A DNA stretch of 64,000 nucleotides. It comes from Candidatus Magnetobacterium casense. Lineage in GTDB: Bacteria; Nitrospirota; Thermodesulfovibrionia; Thermodesulfovibrionales; Magnetobacteriaceae. The translations under genes were made by a program, and so were the position numbers. Shown one piece after another: positions 51,706 through 60,822 of this stretch. The notes below the pieces were generated by a model. It ran no database searches and was not told where the DNA came from. It worked only from the letters and a program-made list of their open reading frames with translations. The DNA is taken from assembly GCF_000714715.1 (NCBI RefSeq), contig NZ_JMFO01000008.1:51891-115890 (forward strand). The letters run 5' to 3'. Each line of letters begins with the position of its first letter. Positions within the stretch are counted from its first letter, which is position 1.

Positions 51706-52113
51706 ATGCAAGAGAGAGAGTTTGATTACATAAACGTCATACCGCTGGTGGATATCATGTTGGTACTGCTGACCATCGTGCTTACGACGTCAACGTTTAT
51801 AGCCACGGGGGTCATACCGGTTGAGCTTCCGGTTGCCTCCAGGGGCAGCGAAACCACGCTCAAGACCATAACAATCGATATCGACAAGGCCGGGGTCATA
51901 TACGTTGACTCCAGGCCGCTGTCGCCGGATGCCCTGCGGAACAGACTTGCAGACGTTGGCAGGGAGGTGCCGGTGCTCATCAGGGCAGACAGGGATATCA
52001 GGCTTCAGGTCTTTGTCAGTGTACTTGATGTTGTAAAGCAGATGGGATTTAAGAAGGTAAGCCTCCAGAGTCAGGACCAGGGGCAGGGTGCCGCAACCGA
52101 GGTGAGAAGATGA
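51706..52113 (+). CDS. exbD: ExbD/TolR family protein
   Basis: A 135-residue ExbD/TolR: a single membrane helix carrying the essential Asp (INVIPLVDIMLVLLTIVL, near residue 16) and a periplasmic domain ending in QVFVSVLDVVKQMGFKKVSL. ExbD and ExbB use the proton gradient to drive TonB. It overlaps tonB by 4 bp (ATGA). ExbB is not adjacent and not in the window. Confidence 0.9.
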   Translation: MQEREFDYINVIPLVDIMLVLLTIVLTTSTFIATGVIPVELPVASRGSETTLKTITIDIDKAGVIYVDSRPLSPDALRNRLADVGREVPVLIRADRDIRLQVFVSVLDVVKQMGFKKVSLQSQDQGQGAATEVRR

Positions 52114-52925
52114 GCCATCGGCTTAAGGGGTTCAACCTCTCTGTAGTTATCCATGCCGTTGCGTTTCTGGCCTTTGTTTGGGCAAACTCCCTTGTGGTGT
52201 CGCAACGACATAAACCGATTGTGATAGACTTCAGCATAGAAAGACCGGTAATAAGTCCCGTCAAGGACACAGCCCCCCCCGCAGTTGCGCAAGGTGTACC
52301 TGAAAAAAAGCCCGTCGTTAGCGCCGTCAAGCCAAAAGTCGCACCGCCGCGGCCACAAGAATCTCCAAAGCATGCCGTTGCCACACCTGCCAAGCCACCC
52401 GTTGCGCCGATACCGCAAAGTGCCCCGTTGGAAACCGTTGCCGGGCCATCAGAATATGCACACACGCAAGAGACATCCACGGCGGTGGTGCCTGCTCATC
52501 AGGGTGAGGTTGCAACTGCTCAGGGTGCAATGACATCCACCACTGATACTGTGGGCGTTGCTTCCCCTGCAGGAGGCGTCAAAGAAGCATCCCCTGCCCC
52601 TGTTGGACATGCTCCCGCTAAGGAAATTGCCCCGGAGGAGGCTAAGAAGCGGTATCTGAAAGAACACTTTGCCTACATCAGGGACATGATATTAAAGAAC
52701 ATAGCTTATCCACGTATGGCGCAAAAGATGGGCTGGGCAGGCAAGGTAACGGTATCGTTTGTAATAATCGCCGACGGACATGTTGAAGACGTAAAGGTTG
52801 TTGAGAGTTCCGGCTTTCGTTCCCTGGATGACAACGCAGTTGAGACCATCAAAAAGGTCGCACCATTTCCCAAGCCTCCCGTTACGGCATATCTTGTGAT
52901 TCCGGTAACATACAGATTGAATTAA
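52110..52925 (+). CDS. tonB: TonB family protein
   Basis: A 271-residue TonB. An N-terminal membrane helix (LSVVIHAVAFLAFVWANSLV) contains the expected His. A long Pro/Ala/Val-rich periplasmic linker (about 45-165) follows, and then the C-terminal domain with AYPRMAQKMGWAGKVTVSF, VESSGFRSLDDNAVE and the YLVIPVTYRLN end. It transmits energy to outer-membrane receptors. No receptor gene is present in the window. Confidence 0.9.
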   Translation: MSHRLKGFNLSVVIHAVAFLAFVWANSLVVSQRHKPIVIDFSIERPVISPVKDTAPPAVAQGVPEKKPVVSAVKPKVAPPRPQESPKHAVATPAKPPVAPIPQSAPLETVAGPSEYAHTQETSTAVVPAHQGEVATAQGAMTSTTDTVGVASPAGGVKEASPAPVGHAPAKEIAPEEAKKRYLKEHFAYIRDMILKNIAYPRMAQKMGWAGKVTVSFVIIADGHVEDVKVVESSGFRSLDDNAVETIKKVAPFPKPPVTAYLVIPVTYRLN

Positions 52926-53004
52926 AACGACTTGATAGAGAGAGCTAAAATATCAGCACGTTAGGAGTTTTGCAAGAGGCTCACATGTCTTGAGTAAAAA
53001 AAAA

Positions 53005-53066
53005 TGCGACTGGAGTGAGGTCCTAAGACCTCTCTGAGAGACGCGTGGCGACTCCTTCCAGACGCA
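53005..53066. terminator. Large composite hairpin between tonB and bioA
   Basis: An outer stem TGCGACTGGA (53005-53014) pairs with TCCAGACGCA (53057-53066) with one mismatch. Inside, GAGGTC-CTAA-GACCTC (53017-53032) forms a perfect 6-bp hairpin. A run of nine A precedes it and T-rich DNA follows. It may terminate tonB transcription or be part of a small structured RNA. Confidence 0.45.
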
Positions 53067-53168
53067 TTGTTATTATAGCACGATAATATCTTGTTGTCAA
53101 ATGCATATTTACAGTTTACAGTAACTAAAGTTTCCAAAGCGTTCTCCGGTGTGGTAAAATAATTAGTC

Positions 53169-54539
53169 ATGGATATTCTGACACGCAACAAGAGACTTGA
53201 GGAGCTTGACGGGGCCTGCTTGTGGCATCCCTTTACGCAGATGAAGGAGTGGGTGCAAGACCCTCCGGTCATCATAGAGCAGGGGCGGGATTGCTTCATA
53301 CGAGACATATACGGGCGATGGTACCTCGATGGTGTCTCCTCTATGTGGGTCAACATCCACGGCCACGGACACAGGCACATCAACGAACGCCTCAAGGTAC
53401 AAATCGACACCCTGGCACACAGCACACTACTTGGCCTGGGCAACGTCCCGGCCATCGAACTGGCTCACAGGGTTGTCCAACTCCTGGGCGATACCCTTGC
53501 CGCAACACCGCACGACCTCAACAAGGTGTTCTTTTCCGACAACGGTTCAACCGCCGTAGAGGTGGCCTTAAAGATGGCCTTCGGTTACTGGAAACACATC
53601 GGCGAAACCACACGCAACAGCTTTATATGCCTCAACAACGGCTACCACGGCGACACACTCGGGGCGGTCAGCGTGGGTGGGATCGACGTCTTCCACGCCC
53701 TGTACGCCCCCCTGCTGTTTAAGACGCACAGGAGTCCTTCGCCGTACTGTTATCGTTGCGAGCTTGGTCTGAGGCCGGATACTTGCCACATGCGGTGTCT
53801 TGGACAGATGGAGGCCATACTGAGCACCCGAAGTCACGAAATAGCCGCCGTGATAATCGAGCCGCTGGTGCAGGCCGCCGGGGGGATGATCGTGGCCCCG
53901 GAGGGGTTCCTGCGCGGGGTCAGAGACCTCTGCCGCAAGTACGACACGCTGCTGATTGCCGATGAGGTGGCAACTGGGTTTGGCAGGACGGGTAAGATGT
54001 TTGCCTGTCAGCATGAGGCTGTGGTGCCCGACATTATCTGCTTGTCCAAGGGGCTGACGGGCGGATACATGCCGCTGGCCATGACCGTGGCCTCACAGAG
54101 AATCTTTGACGCCTACCAGGGAGAATTCAGCCAACTGAAGGCATTCTTCCACGGACATTCCTACACGGGCAATCCACTGGGGTGTGCGTGCGCCCTTGCC
54201 TGTCTGGATGTTTTTGAGACCGAGGGTACGCTTGAGGCCCTCAAGCCCAAGGTCGAACTGCTTAACGGTTGGTTGAGGGACATCGCCGCCAAGTCCGCAC
54301 GCGTAGGGCAGGCACGGGGGATTGGTCTGATGGCGGGGGTTGAGCTGCTCCAGGATGGCACACCGGCGCAGACCTGTCAGTACGGGCAGAGGATCGGGTG
54401 GCAGGTGGCACAGAAGGCACGACAGAAAGGTCTGATTATCCGCCCCCTTGGTAACGTCGTAGTCATAATGCCTCCGCTGGCCATCAGCATGGAAAACCTT
54501 GGCACAATGCTGGCAATCATTGAGGAAGCTATTTATTGA
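53169..54539 (+). CDS. bioA: Adenosylmethionine-8-amino-7-oxononanoate aminotransferase
   Basis: A 456-residue class III aminotransferase of biotin synthesis, converting KAPA to DAPA with SAM as amino donor. Diagnostic parts are LWHPFTQMKEW, DGVSSMWVNIHGH, the PLP Lys at 294 in LSKGLTGGYMPL and DEVATGFGRTG. A TAAAAT -10 box (53155-53160) lies 8 nt before the ATG, and no Shine-Dalgarno is seen. The gene is not next to other bio genes. Confidence 0.94.
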   Translation: MDILTRNKRLEELDGACLWHPFTQMKEWVQDPPVIIEQGRDCFIRDIYGRWYLDGVSSMWVNIHGHGHRHINERLKVQIDTLAHSTLLGLGNVPAIELAHRVVQLLGDTLAATPHDLNKVFFSDNGSTAVEVALKMAFGYWKHIGETTRNSFICLNNGYHGDTLGAVSVGGIDVFHALYAPLLFKTHRSPSPYCYRCELGLRPDTCHMRCLGQMEAILSTRSHEIAAVIIEPLVQAAGGMIVAPEGFLRGVRDLCRKYDTLLIADEVATGFGRTGKMFACQHEAVVPDIICLSKGLTGGYMPLAMTVASQRIFDAYQGEFSQLKAFFHGHSYTGNPLGCACALACLDVFETEGTLEALKPKVELLNGWLRDIAAKSARVGQARGIGLMAGVELLQDGTPAQTCQYGQRIGWQVAQKARQKGLIIRPLGNVVVIMPPLAISMENLGTMLAIIEEAIY

Positions 54540-54663
54540 CAGCGAAGGTGTAGTTGTGGTATAAAAGTATGGTGAATTTTTTTAGAGAAAGAAGAATGCG
54601 CGCTGATTGAAACGCTCTTATTGCTTTACAAGTGTTTGAAGATTTAAAAGGAGACTTTGGTTT

Positions 54664-55185
54664 ATGATTGACATTACCATAGCCAGGATAACCCATGTAG
54701 AGTGGGAGTATCAGCTTGAACTGGCGTTACAGAAAAGAAATCTGGTGATTAATATGAGGCCGTACAATGAATGTGAACTTGGCATATGGCTCTACAGTAC
54801 GGCGTTGAAGATGTACCAGGAAATACCCGAAATTGAATTGTTGGAAAATGAACACAAGTTATTTCATATGGCAGCAGATAAGGTGGTCAAATGGCATAAT
54901 TCGCCAAAAATAAGCCCACGGTATGATGCCCAGGCACAGATAGATTTTGAAGAAGTGCAACAAAAAAGTAAAGAGATAATTTACCTTTTGACTATGCTTG
55001 AATTTAAAATGCTGATGAAATACCAACATGACAGCTCAGATCAACTGTTGGACTTTAAAAGTATTATAAAAAACCCGTTAAAGACATTAACCAATATGGT
55101 AAAGGGTAAGGACAAAATCCACAATGTATCTCAAACCTCATTGGATATGTTAAAGGCTGATCTGATAAAGAAGGGTTTGAAATGA
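54664..55185 (+). CDS. CZB (chemoreceptor zinc-binding) domain protein
   Basis: A 173-residue soluble helical protein. The CZB zinc-site pattern is visible: ITHVEWEYQLELAL (His), NECELGIWLYS (Cys) and NEHKLFHMAA (two His), giving the 3His/1Cys set. CZB domains sense zinc or oxidants and usually end chemoreceptors or diguanylate cyclases; here the domain stands alone with a basic C-terminal tail. An AAGGAG ribosome site precedes the start. No chemotaxis genes are nearby. Confidence 0.78.
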   Translation: MIDITIARITHVEWEYQLELALQKRNLVINMRPYNECELGIWLYSTALKMYQEIPEIELLENEHKLFHMAADKVVKWHNSPKISPRYDAQAQIDFEEVQQKSKEIIYLLTMLEFKMLMKYQHDSSDQLLDFKSIIKNPLKTLTNMVKGKDKIHNVSQTSLDMLKADLIKKGLK

Positions 55186-55295
55186 GGCGTGAAAGTGCTG
55201 TATGTTTAAGACAACTGCGGTATACCAACCAGGTATGAAAGATATGCCACAGTTATTGCCTTGAAGTAAAAACATTAAGAGTAAGAGACAATGCG

Positions 55296-55490
55296 ATGAG
55301 TTTAAAGGATATAATCATACAGGAGCTGGAAATTATCCCTGCTGACTATCTTCCCGACGTGTTGGGTTTTATACGTATGATTGAAGCAAAGGCACTGAAT
55401 GAAGGTTTGGCAACTGCAATTGCAAGTGAAACTTCGCTGAAGAAAGACTGGCTGAAACCTGAAGAGGATGAAGCTTGGCAAGATTTGTAA
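55296..55490 (+). CDS. Antitoxin of a MazF-type pair
   Basis: A 64-residue acidic helical protein (IIIQELEIIPADYLPDVLGF, then KDWLKPEEDEAWQDL). The N-terminus resembles DUF2281-like antitoxins. The acidic tail is the kind of extension that wraps a MazF dimer. It overlaps the mazF-like gene by 16 bp. Assignment rests mostly on context. Confidence 0.7.
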   Translation: MSLKDIIIQELEIIPADYLPDVLGFIRMIEAKALNEGLATAIASETSLKKDWLKPEEDEAWQDL

Positions 55491-55807
55491 AAGGAGATGT
55501 CTTGGTGGTTCCTTTTCCATTTTCCGATATGAGTCGTTCTAAAAGACGTCCTGCCTTGGTTATTGCAAAATCAGAAAATAATGATTTGATCCTTTGCCAG
55601 ATAACCAGTCGGTTAAATGCTGATGAATATGCTGTTGAAGTTGACGATAATGACTTTGACAATGGCACTCTTAAGCAGATTAGTAATGTCAGACCTAATC
55701 GCATATTTACGGCAGACCGGCATATTGTCCTATACCGTATCGGTTCTCTCAAACCAGGAAAAATGAAAGAAGTAATTGAAAGGATAGTGGTTATTTTAAA
55801 CAAATGA
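55475..55807 (+). CDS. MazF/PemK family endoribonuclease toxin
   Basis: A 110-residue MazF-type protein: KGDVLVVPFPFSDMSRSKRR, PALVIAKSENNDLILCQITS and SNVRPNRIFTADRH. The Arg after the first loop and the Thr/Ser in the ITS motif are the expected RNA-cleavage residues. It cleaves single-stranded RNA in other systems. The overlap with the antitoxin indicates coupled translation. Confidence 0.88.
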   Translation: MARFVKGDVLVVPFPFSDMSRSKRRPALVIAKSENNDLILCQITSRLNADEYAVEVDDNDFDNGTLKQISNVRPNRIFTADRHIVLYRIGSLKPGKMKEVIERIVVILNK

Positions 55808-55854
55808 ATTACAGTGTATTTAAAATGAACCGTTTAAGGATTAAATAGCCTCAC

Positions 55855-58833
55855 GTGAAGGTATTAAATTACGACAGGGTAGTGCGCGGCGTAGGTGGCA
55901 GAAAGGCTGCCAATAAGAGGGCACTGGAAGCTGCCCAATCCCCAGGCACGACGATCATCCACAAGGCCAACCAGAGGGAAGAAAAACCAATTGTATCAAT
56001 AATCCTTCTGGACTGGGAGTGTCGTGAACACTACAGCTCCCTGTACTGGCTCAACAGACAGGACGTTGAGCGTAGTCAGTACGAGCTTATCTGGATCGAA
56101 CTGTACAACCAGGTGGTGCCCCAAGTGACGGCACAGGTCGATTGCCACATCACGTGCGGACAATCCGGCATGTATCACAAGCACCTGGGCTACAACACGG
56201 GGGTACTCAATGCCCGTGGCGATATCGTGACCATCTGCGATAGCGACGCCATATTCCCGCCCGACTTTATAAGCTCGATAACCGAGTCCTTCGAGTACGA
56301 CGCCACCAAAGGTTGTCAACGTTCCCTGGTGCTGATGCACCACGAAATGAGGTCGTCCTTTATGTTCCCGGAGGGGCTGAAGGAGATCGACGACGTCAAG
56401 GACAAGCGGTGGAAGTGGTGGCCGGTAAACCCCAATGCCGGGGCCTGTATGTCCGTCAGAAAGTCCGACGCCATCCGCTATGGCGCCTTCGACGAGCACA
56501 GCTCCTACCGGGGATACCTCTGTGGCCCCTACGATCTGGGATGGCGACTGGTCAACGCAGGGATGCCGGAGGTCTGGTACGACCACACGGTTACCGCCCT
56601 GTGGCACTACGCACACCCTGACCCCGTCGGCGTTAACGGACTGAGGGCCTCCATCAACATCATATTTGAAAACACATATCCGCACGTAGACCTGCACGCC
56701 ATAAGGGCCGTAGAGGCGTTTTCTGCCGGCAAGATGCTGCCCCTGCAGGAAAACCCCATAGTATTTGACATGCGCATGAAGGACAGGGTCATTGGCACCA
56801 ACTTCGAAGAACGCTACGCCGACATGACAGGTCCGGAGGGCTTTCCTCAGTGGCTGCTGTGGTTAATGACTATCGAGCTGTTTATCTCGCTGTCAATGAA
56901 GGTCATCGTGGTCAACATACTGAAACCGGCAATGATAAAGTCCCTGAAACTCTTGTTGGGCAAGAGACTCTACAACTTTATCAAGACCCTGATCTACGGA
57001 GACTATCAGCCAATTGACATCAATGCCATGCCCGAAATCATTGAATCATACCTGACATACAATATCATTGAATTCAGGGGCATCATTTACGGCATCCCCA
57101 TGTCCCTGGGAAACGTTGACTTCAAAAGTAAAAAACAACTCAACCGCAATGAGATCATCAAAGGCTCTACTACTGAAGAGGTCAGGGTAAAGATCGAGCA
57201 GTCCGGTCGTTTTGACCCGGAACTGGTACACTCCGTGGAGGGCTACAATGTTATTAAATACGGCAAGATGTTTTATGCCCTGCCCATGTCCCTGGGACAG
57301 ATCGATTTCACCAATACGGCACAACTCAATCAACCGGAGATACTCAATGGCATCAACTTCGATGAGGTCACTGCCCGAATTGAGGAAGTCAAAAACCTTG
57401 TCCCGGTCTATGTATGCCCGCATGAGGCATATTATATTTTAAGGTACAGACACGGCTTCTATGCCATCCCTATGTTGATGGAAAAGACCAATGACAACGG
57501 CGTTGTCAACTACCAGGACGTCCTTAGGGCAAAGACAACGGAAGACCTCCTGCAGTTGCTGGAACACAAAGAGGTGATCAAGTGCCCGGACCTGCAACAA
57601 CTAAAGGGCATCATTGAAGACACTGGCCAACTTCATCCCGTTTTGACGTATACGGTTGAAAGCTATAACGTAATCAAATATAACAAGCTCTTCTACGTCG
57701 TACCCACCTCCATTGGCGAAATAGACTTCAGCGACGAAAAACAGCTCCGACACGATGAGATAATCAAGGTCGCTGCCTACGACGAAGCCGTAGGTATCGC
57801 CAAAGACAGAAATGACCTCTTACCGGCACTGCTCTGCTCGCATAAACATTATAACGTAGTCAAGTACAACAAAAAAATCTACGCTATCCCAACATCAGCC
57901 GGCAATATAGATTTTACCAACCAGGGACGACTAAATCACGACGACATCCTCAAAGGCGATACACAACAAGAGGTCATCGCCCTCATAGAAGAGGTTTGCC
58001 GCTTTGTCCCTGAACTGATCGATACAATAGACAGCTATAACGTGATCAGGTACGACAATGTCTTTTATGGTCTGCCTGCCTCCCTGGGCAAGATCGACTT
58101 CAACGACAAGACCCAGCTTGAACACGCAGAGATAATCATTGCCACCAACCTGAAAGATGTATTATATCTAATCCGTGAAGCTATTCACGTCGTCCCGCTT
58201 CTTTTGTGTTCTTGTGGGCACTATAACATTGTCAAATATCGTTCCGCTTTTCATGCCATACCAAAGTCCCTGCAACGGGCAGACTTCATCTACAAGTCCA
58301 AGATCAACTATCACGACATCCTGCGGGAAAAAACGGAGGAAGAACTGCTAACACTCCTTCAGCATAAGGACGTCCTCCATGCCCCCTCGGAGGAAGGGCT
58401 AAAGGCCGTAATCGTAGAGATTGGTCGCTTTCAACCGGTGTTGGTGGATTGCCTTGCAGGTTATAACGTGGTAAAATATAAAAAGCTGTTCTATGGTCTG
58501 CCAAAATCCCTTGGAGACGTTGACTTCACCGATGAAGCTCAGACAAACAACGACAGAATAATCAAAAGCGCCCTCTATGACAATGTGCTAAATGCAATCC
58601 AACAACGCGACGACGTCACCCCGGAGCTTCTCTGTCCCTATGAAAACTATAATATCATCATGTACAAAGATGTCCTCTACGCCGTCCCAAAATTCTTGGG
58701 AGCAGTGGACTTCACCAAGAAATCTCAGATCAATCGCAAGGAAATCCTGAAGGCAAAGGCAAAGGAAGAACTACTATACTTGTTTGTACAAAATCTAAAT
58801 AGGCAATGGCATTTGGATGAGTACCAGGATTGA
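55855..58833 (+). CDS. GT2-type glycosyltransferase fused to nine repeat modules
   Basis: A 992-residue protein starting at GTG 55855. Residues about 40-290 form a GT-A fold family 2 glycosyltransferase: SIILLDWECREHYSSLYWL, then GDIVTICDSDAIFPPDF with the DxD-like motif, and a C-terminal GPYDLGWRLVNAGMPEVWYD. A short hydrophobic segment (about 328-350) may touch the membrane. From residue 402 on are nine modules of mostly 62 residues with the core YNVVKY..FYAIP.SLG..DF. I do not recognise the module. It overlaps the next gene by 17 bp and opens a five-gene polysaccharide cluster. Confidence 0.82.
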   Translation: MKVLNYDRVVRGVGGRKAANKRALEAAQSPGTTIIHKANQREEKPIVSIILLDWECREHYSSLYWLNRQDVERSQYELIWIELYNQVVPQVTAQVDCHITCGQSGMYHKHLGYNTGVLNARGDIVTICDSDAIFPPDFISSITESFEYDATKGCQRSLVLMHHEMRSSFMFPEGLKEIDDVKDKRWKWWPVNPNAGACMSVRKSDAIRYGAFDEHSSYRGYLCGPYDLGWRLVNAGMPEVWYDHTVTALWHYAHPDPVGVNGLRASINIIFENTYPHVDLHAIRAVEAFSAGKMLPLQENPIVFDMRMKDRVIGTNFEERYADMTGPEGFPQWLLWLMTIELFISLSMKVIVVNILKPAMIKSLKLLLGKRLYNFIKTLIYGDYQPIDINAMPEIIESYLTYNIIEFRGIIYGIPMSLGNVDFKSKKQLNRNEIIKGSTTEEVRVKIEQSGRFDPELVHSVEGYNVIKYGKMFYALPMSLGQIDFTNTAQLNQPEILNGINFDEVTARIEEVKNLVPVYVCPHEAYYILRYRHGFYAIPMLMEKTNDNGVVNYQDVLRAKTTEDLLQLLEHKEVIKCPDLQQLKGIIEDTGQLHPVLTYTVESYNVIKYNKLFYVVPTSIGEIDFSDEKQLRHDEIIKVAAYDEAVGIAKDRNDLLPALLCSHKHYNVVKYNKKIYAIPTSAGNIDFTNQGRLNHDDILKGDTQQEVIALIEEVCRFVPELIDTIDSYNVIRYDNVFYGLPASLGKIDFNDKTQLEHAEIIIATNLKDVLYLIREAIHVVPLLLCSCGHYNIVKYRSAFHAIPKSLQRADFIYKSKINYHDILREKTEEELLTLLQHKDVLHAPSEEGLKAVIVEIGRFQPVLVDCLAGYNVVKYKKLFYGLPKSLGDVDFTDEAQTNNDRIIKSALYDNVLNAIQQRDDVTPELLCPYENYNIIMYKDVLYAVPKFLGAVDFTKKSQINRKEILKAKAKEELLYLFVQNLNRQWHLDEYQD
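57058..58790 (+). repeat. Nine-module protein repeat array (186-bp period)
   Basis: Modules begin at 57058, 57244, 57430, 57664, 57850, 58036, 58222, 58462 and 58648. Six of the eight intervals are exactly 186 bp; the third and seventh modules are longer (234 and 240 bp) and share a PDLQQLKG/PSEEGLKA insert, which suggests an ancestral multi-module unit was duplicated. The DNA has diverged, unlike the HEAT repeats. Confidence 0.85.
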
Positions 58834-59611
58834 GTGTTACAAGGAGTTGGGTTTCCACGGTGAGTACTGGAATAGTGCTCATGGCGGATACTTCTCTGAT
58901 CCGACTGTAGCCGGCCCATTGATTAATAAACTCGCGGATGTCATCTACAGGACTGCCCCGGATGTCGTGGCAGACCTTGGCGGTGGTACAGGCTATGTAC
59001 TACAGAGACTGCGGCAGACCCTGACAGACCGGAACATAAGACTTGTCAACATAGAGACTTCCGAAAAACAACTGCAGGTAAATCTTGACTCTGCCATCCT
59101 GACACTAAACCGATGCCTCAGCAACGTCAAACGTGAGGATTTGCTCACTGACGATGGCTCATTGCTTTTTACCATGCGCAGCGTGCTCCACTACTTTGGG
59201 GCTACGGGACTGGTACCACTACTGAAACACCTGCGTTTGCAGATGAAATCCGGCGAGTTCTTTATCCACCAGAGCGCCTGCTTTGAGGACGAACAGGGCA
59301 AGGAGATCATGAACGTCATCTTCAGCCACTTTGGGGTTGACAAGTGGTTTCCCACGGTTACAGAGTTGACGGATACCCTGCAGGGACTGGGGTGGGCCGT
59401 GCGCTGCGTTGAACAGGCCGACAGCCTGCTGATGACCGCAGAGGAGCTCTCCAGACGATATCAACTTGACGCAGTAGATGTGGAGGTAATTGTCAGCGAC
59501 ATCACGACCTGCTATGGCGATAAACCAAGTGTCGGCAACGTCTTTGTACGCAACGAAACCGGCTTTGACGCCTTTCTGCACTACAAGGTCTTTGAATGTC
59601 AGGCAGTCTGA
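58817..59611 (+). CDS. Class I SAM-dependent methyltransferase
   Basis: A 264-residue methyltransferase. Motif I is VVADLGGGTGYVLQRL (near 49-64), with an acidic residue in VNIETSE and an LLFTMRSVLHYFG stretch in the position of motif IV. The substrate is unknown; in this cluster a sugar or polysaccharide modification is likely. Its ends overlap both neighbouring genes by about 17 bp, so it belongs to the same operon. Confidence 0.83.
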   Translation: MSTRIECYKELGFHGEYWNSAHGGYFSDPTVAGPLINKLADVIYRTAPDVVADLGGGTGYVLQRLRQTLTDRNIRLVNIETSEKQLQVNLDSAILTLNRCLSNVKREDLLTDDGSLLFTMRSVLHYFGATGLVPLLKHLRLQMKSGEFFIHQSACFEDEQGKEIMNVIFSHFGVDKWFPTVTELTDTLQGLGWAVRCVEQADSLLMTAEELSRRYQLDAVDVEVIVSDITTCYGDKPSVGNVFVRNETGFDAFLHYKVFECQAV

Positions 59612-60822
59612 GGCAATGGTGGGACCAACACGTTGAAGACAAGGTGTTCCCCGCTATTATGCAGTGGGGGATGTATGTCTTTGTTGTGCTGATGTATGCC
59701 GGTAAGTTTGGGACTTTTAAGGCACTGGCATTTTACATTCCCGCCTCAGTGTTGTTTATCAGGTGGATAATAAAAAAGGAGGCCGGAGTACGGTTGTATG
59801 ACCCCGTGCTTGTCTGCCTGCTGCTGTTTACGCTCTCTGCCGTTGTATCATCCCTGTTAAACGCCAATCAGACCTCTTCACTCGTGGTGATCAAGAAGAA
59901 TTATTTCAAGGTCATCCTGCTCTACTGCATCATCGTGACAACCTTCAGCGATACCACCAGGCTAAAGAGGCTTGCCCTTGTCATGGCCTGGACGGCTGTG
60001 GCGTACATTATCGCCGCATTTTACGAACTAACCATCGACCTCATCACAGACGGACGGATTGCTTATCTCGATGTCAGATACTTCGCAACGATCATCGTGT
60101 ACTTTTTCCCGTTTGCCCTCATGAAGTACATAGAAAGCCAGGGACGCAAACGAATGTTGTGGATTATGCCAGTGATAGCATCGATCATAGCGCTGATCAT
60201 TATCAGCGTTCGGGCGAGCTGGCTGGGCATTGCGGTGGTGATCGGTATCTGGATGTACTTTCTAAGGGACGTGTTTTTTAAGAGGGTCAATCTTATAGCG
60301 ACTTCGGCGGCAGTGTTATGTCTTGTTACGGTAGCACTGGTAGTCTTTCCAAGTCAGTACAGACTCATAAAGGGACACACAATGGAGACAATCCAGATGT
60401 CACAGCGGTTTGCCCAGTGGCAGGTGTTTCTGTCGATGTCCAGCCAACGACTGCTCTACGGTCACGGCCTCAACCAGGACGACGCCACAGAACACTACCG
60501 GCAAGCCTTCAACCACCTCTACGGCAGATTCCCCACAAAGGACGAACGCACCACGGCGCACAATCAATTCCTCACCATCTTGTATCAGCACGGGATTGTG
60601 GGGATTGTCATCTATACGTTTACTATCGGCATGGTATTGATACGACTATACAGGCGGATTATCACAGATGGAGCCGGGACTGATTCATACGTGGGGATAG
60701 CCGTATTTTCGGCAATCATCGCCGAATACGGATTGCGCACGCTCTTTGAGGACAGAAACATTATCCCATTTGGCGTACTGGCTGGCATGGCAGGTGCTTT
60801 TACCTCGGAGAGTAGAAAGTGA
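59596..60822 (+). CDS. O-antigen ligase/polymerase-like membrane protein
   Basis: A 408-residue multi-pass membrane protein with about ten hydrophobic segments and one large periplasmic loop (YGHGLNQDDATEHYRQAF, TAHNQFLTILYQHGIVG), the pattern of the Wzy/WaaL O-antigen ligase family. It would polymerise or ligate lipid-linked glycans at the outer face of the inner membrane. It overlaps the next gene by 4 bp (GTGA). Confidence 0.87.
   Translation: MSGSLRQWWDQHVEDKVFPAIMQWGMYVFVVLMYAGKFGTFKALAFYIPASVLFIRWIIKKEAGVRLYDPVLVCLLLFTLSAVVSSLLNANQTSSLVVIKKNYFKVILLYCIIVTTFSDTTRLKRLALVMAWTAVAYIIAAFYELTIDLITDGRIAYLDVRYFATIIVYFFPFALMKYIESQGRKRMLWIMPVIASIIALIIISVRASWLGIAVVIGIWMYFLRDVFFKRVNLIATSAAVLCLVTVALVVFPSQYRLIKGHTMETIQMSQRFAQWQVFLSMSSQRLLYGHGLNQDDATEHYRQAFNHLYGRFPTKDERTTAHNQFLTILYQHGIVGIVIYTFTIGMVLIRLYRRIITDGAGTDSYVGIAVFSAIIAEYGLRTLFEDRNIIPFGVLAGMAGAFTSESRK

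Noticed and set aside
53095..53120. BirA operator upstream of bioA
   Set aside because: AGTTTACAG resembles one half-site, but the opposite half (TTGTCAAAT) is weak and only 8 bp away instead of the usual 14-16.
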